From assembly GCF_000003855.2 (NCBI RefSeq), contig NW_003101681.1:3045893-3109892 (forward strand): DNA of 64,000 nucleotides, given 5' to 3'. The DNA comes from Blastomyces gilchristii SLH14081. Taxonomy: Eukaryota > Ascomycota > Eurotiomycetes > Onygenales > Ajellomycetaceae. How positions within the stretch are numbered: position 1 is the first letter of the stretch; the number at the start of each line of letters is the position of its first letter. This document shows positions 62,801 through 64,000 of this stretch, piece after piece. Made by a program: the position numbers and the translations under genes. Under the pieces are notes generated by a model that searched no databases, was not told the DNA's origin, and worked only from the letters and a program-made list of their open reading frames with translations.

Positions 62801-64000
62801 TAAAGTATTGAACAGTCTCATTCTTGAATCTCAAAAAATATACTCAATGATAGTGAGTCACATTACAGATGATAAGCATTCAGTATTTGATTCTCTGATG
62901 AGACTCTAAGAGATGATTAGAGAGGTCTTTCAATGTACATTCATCACCTGCAAGGTCAATATGAATCTTCTCAATGAGTTGAATAGATCTAGGCATCAGT
63001 GTTTTTAAATAATTTCATATTATATCTGTCTTGACACATTCTTTGCAAAAGAACTTGATCTTAGAATTTTTAATTGTGACTTCAGTATGAGAATTCTTGG
63101 TCATAGCAATTATAGCATCAGCATAGATGTGACTGAGATTATAGTATCAATTCAAAAGAGTCTTTGATATCTTTGATGTCTGTGTTTTCATATCTGCACA
63201 ATCAATATTATTAACAGCAGTGACAGCAGTCACAGAAAAATCAACTTTTCAGTCAAAATTATACTCATGAGGCATTGTGATATACTTGACTGCCTTGTTC
63301 AGATGATTGAAATTCTTATTGAACTCTCATTAGTCAATCTTATATATGTTGTTCTGAGCAGTCTGAACTGCATGAAAAATAACACCTTTCAGAACTCTGC
63401 AAATGAAAAATAAGGAAATAGTACAAGATAATGTAAATCAGAATCCCTGATCTTCAAGCTTTGTAAATGAGAGCAGATTAACTGTAATATTAGAAATATA
63501 GTGAACATTCTGTAAGTTAACATCATCATTCTCAATCTTCAAGGTGATAGTTTCAATCTTCTTGACAAACCCAGTTCTCCCAGTTGCAGAATTGACAGAG
63601 ATATTATTATTAAAAGATTTGATGTTTGAAACAGAATAAAGCTCACTTATCATATTCACACTTCCACATGTGTTCAAATATCAAGATCTAGAGAATGGTT
63701 TTTCAGTGATTGTGAAAGAGAAATAGAACTTAATCTTCATAATTGCTGCATTTGCTGCTGATTAAGAACTCATCAAGTCATTCTTCTTCTCTTCCTTCTT
63801 ATCATTATTCTTCTTATCCATCTTCTTTTTCTTTTTATCAGGATGTAAGATGAAATATCTGTCAACAGTATATTCATATCTTCTACAGTGAGTGAACTTT
63901 TATACAGTTGTGCTTTTATTCTCATCTTTATTCTTATTCTGGTTCTTTTTCACAGTCATAGAATTGATCTGAGACTGCTTTTTTCATTCAGTGATGATCT
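59876..64000 (-). pseudogene. E Copia gag-pol remnant (partial)
   Basis: From right to left: end of gag with a decayed zinc knuckle and DRYFILHPDKKKK (about 63870-63820); protease/GAG_pre-integrase region open at 63677-63438 (NNISVNSATGR...NITVNLLSFTKLEDQGF); integrase with QLIEKIHIDLAGDECT (about 62985-62935) and a C-terminal ESGKIIVSSDVRFL (about 62255-62215); RT C-terminus IYTDDLNIISKIPENADCL (from 60910), keeping the DD pair; RNase H TLSEAVCEVT-stop-ISNLMIELGF and ILTDNKSAIDLTK (about 60220-60090); natural stop TAA at 59878-59876. The protease and RT frames agree only after subtracting the MITE and its 8-bp duplication (514 bp). Confidence 0.85.
61191..61696 (-). mobile_element. hAT-like MITE copy M5, best preserved
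   Basis: 506 bp, TAGACTGGCCGCCGGGACC...CGGTCAGTCTA, flanked by GTGCTACT and GTGCTGCT (7 of 8 identical). It keeps CC, GG and CG dinucleotides throughout and serves as the near-ancestral reference. GGTCCCAT/TGGTCTCATTTGG-like words recur in the subterminal parts (61225-61255 and 61350-61385), the sort of repeats hAT transposases bind. Confidence 0.93.

Larger units (their letters stand above)
59625..64000 (-). mobile_element. Copia element E, reverse strand, 5' part beyond the window
   Basis: 3' LTR (59625-59792), polypurine tract, then pol in reverse: RNase H, RT, integrase and protease, running off the right edge in late gag. MITE M5 is inserted at 61191-61696. Moderately mutated; stops are present but long open stretches remain. 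Confidence 0.9.

Overview
The window looks like a filamentous ascomycete (Pezizomycotina-type) nuclear chromosome. The evidence is one ordinary spliced host gene at the left edge, Ty3/gypsy chromoviruses, a Copia element, an I/Tad-like LINE, a SINE, a hAT-like MITE family, and pervasive RIP-like C-to-T/G-to-A decay. Nothing points to bacteria or plasmids. Everything right of about 1.72 kb is a nested transposon island.

Layout. 1-1717: a three-exon short-chain dehydrogenase/reductase gene (145-1260) and its flank, in normal base composition. At 1718 a MITE-end fragment marks the change to AT-rich DNA. 2531-33559: gypsy chromovirus A1, split by two full copies of a second chromovirus, B1 (3052-19538) and B2 (22678-31111), plus MITE M3. 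B1 is itself split by a reverse-oriented gypsy element F (6985-15717), which carries a SINE (9108-9478) and MITE M1. F ends in MITE M2, which contains an assembly gap (15858-16006). B2 carries a 5'-truncated LINE. 34059 to about 56950: a third A copy (A3, right end outside the window), interrupted by gypsy element C (34367-53353). C contains a near full-length LINE (39073-44107) and a reverse-oriented A copy (A2, 44814-50498). A3 also carries MITE M4. 56951-64000: reverse-strand Copia elements. D is an internally deleted copy with one fused gag/integrase-tail frame. It shares a single 168-bp LTR with Copia E, which runs off the right edge and carries MITE M5.

Most element boundaries rest on matching LTRs and target-site duplications read from the sequence: B1 ATTTC, A2 ATCTC, B2 TAACT/CAACT, A1 AAAAC/AAAAT, C AATG, MITEs 8 bp, LINE/SINE 12-14 bp. 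No transposon ORF is intact. Stops and YxDD-to-YxNN/YVND changes fit the mutation process. Comparison of MITE copies shows that this process hits C mainly when followed by C or G, unlike the CpA preference of Neurospora RIP.

The most unusual items are: (1) a LINE whose first nucleotide is the first nucleotide of an 80-nt tRNA-like sequence, followed by about 670 nt of unmutated non-coding leader and no ORF1; (2) a SINE with a tRNA-like head and a 3' tail resembling that LINE; (3) the fused-frame Copia derivative D with a half-tRNA-iMet-type primer site; and (4) the CpC/CpG mutation spectrum.
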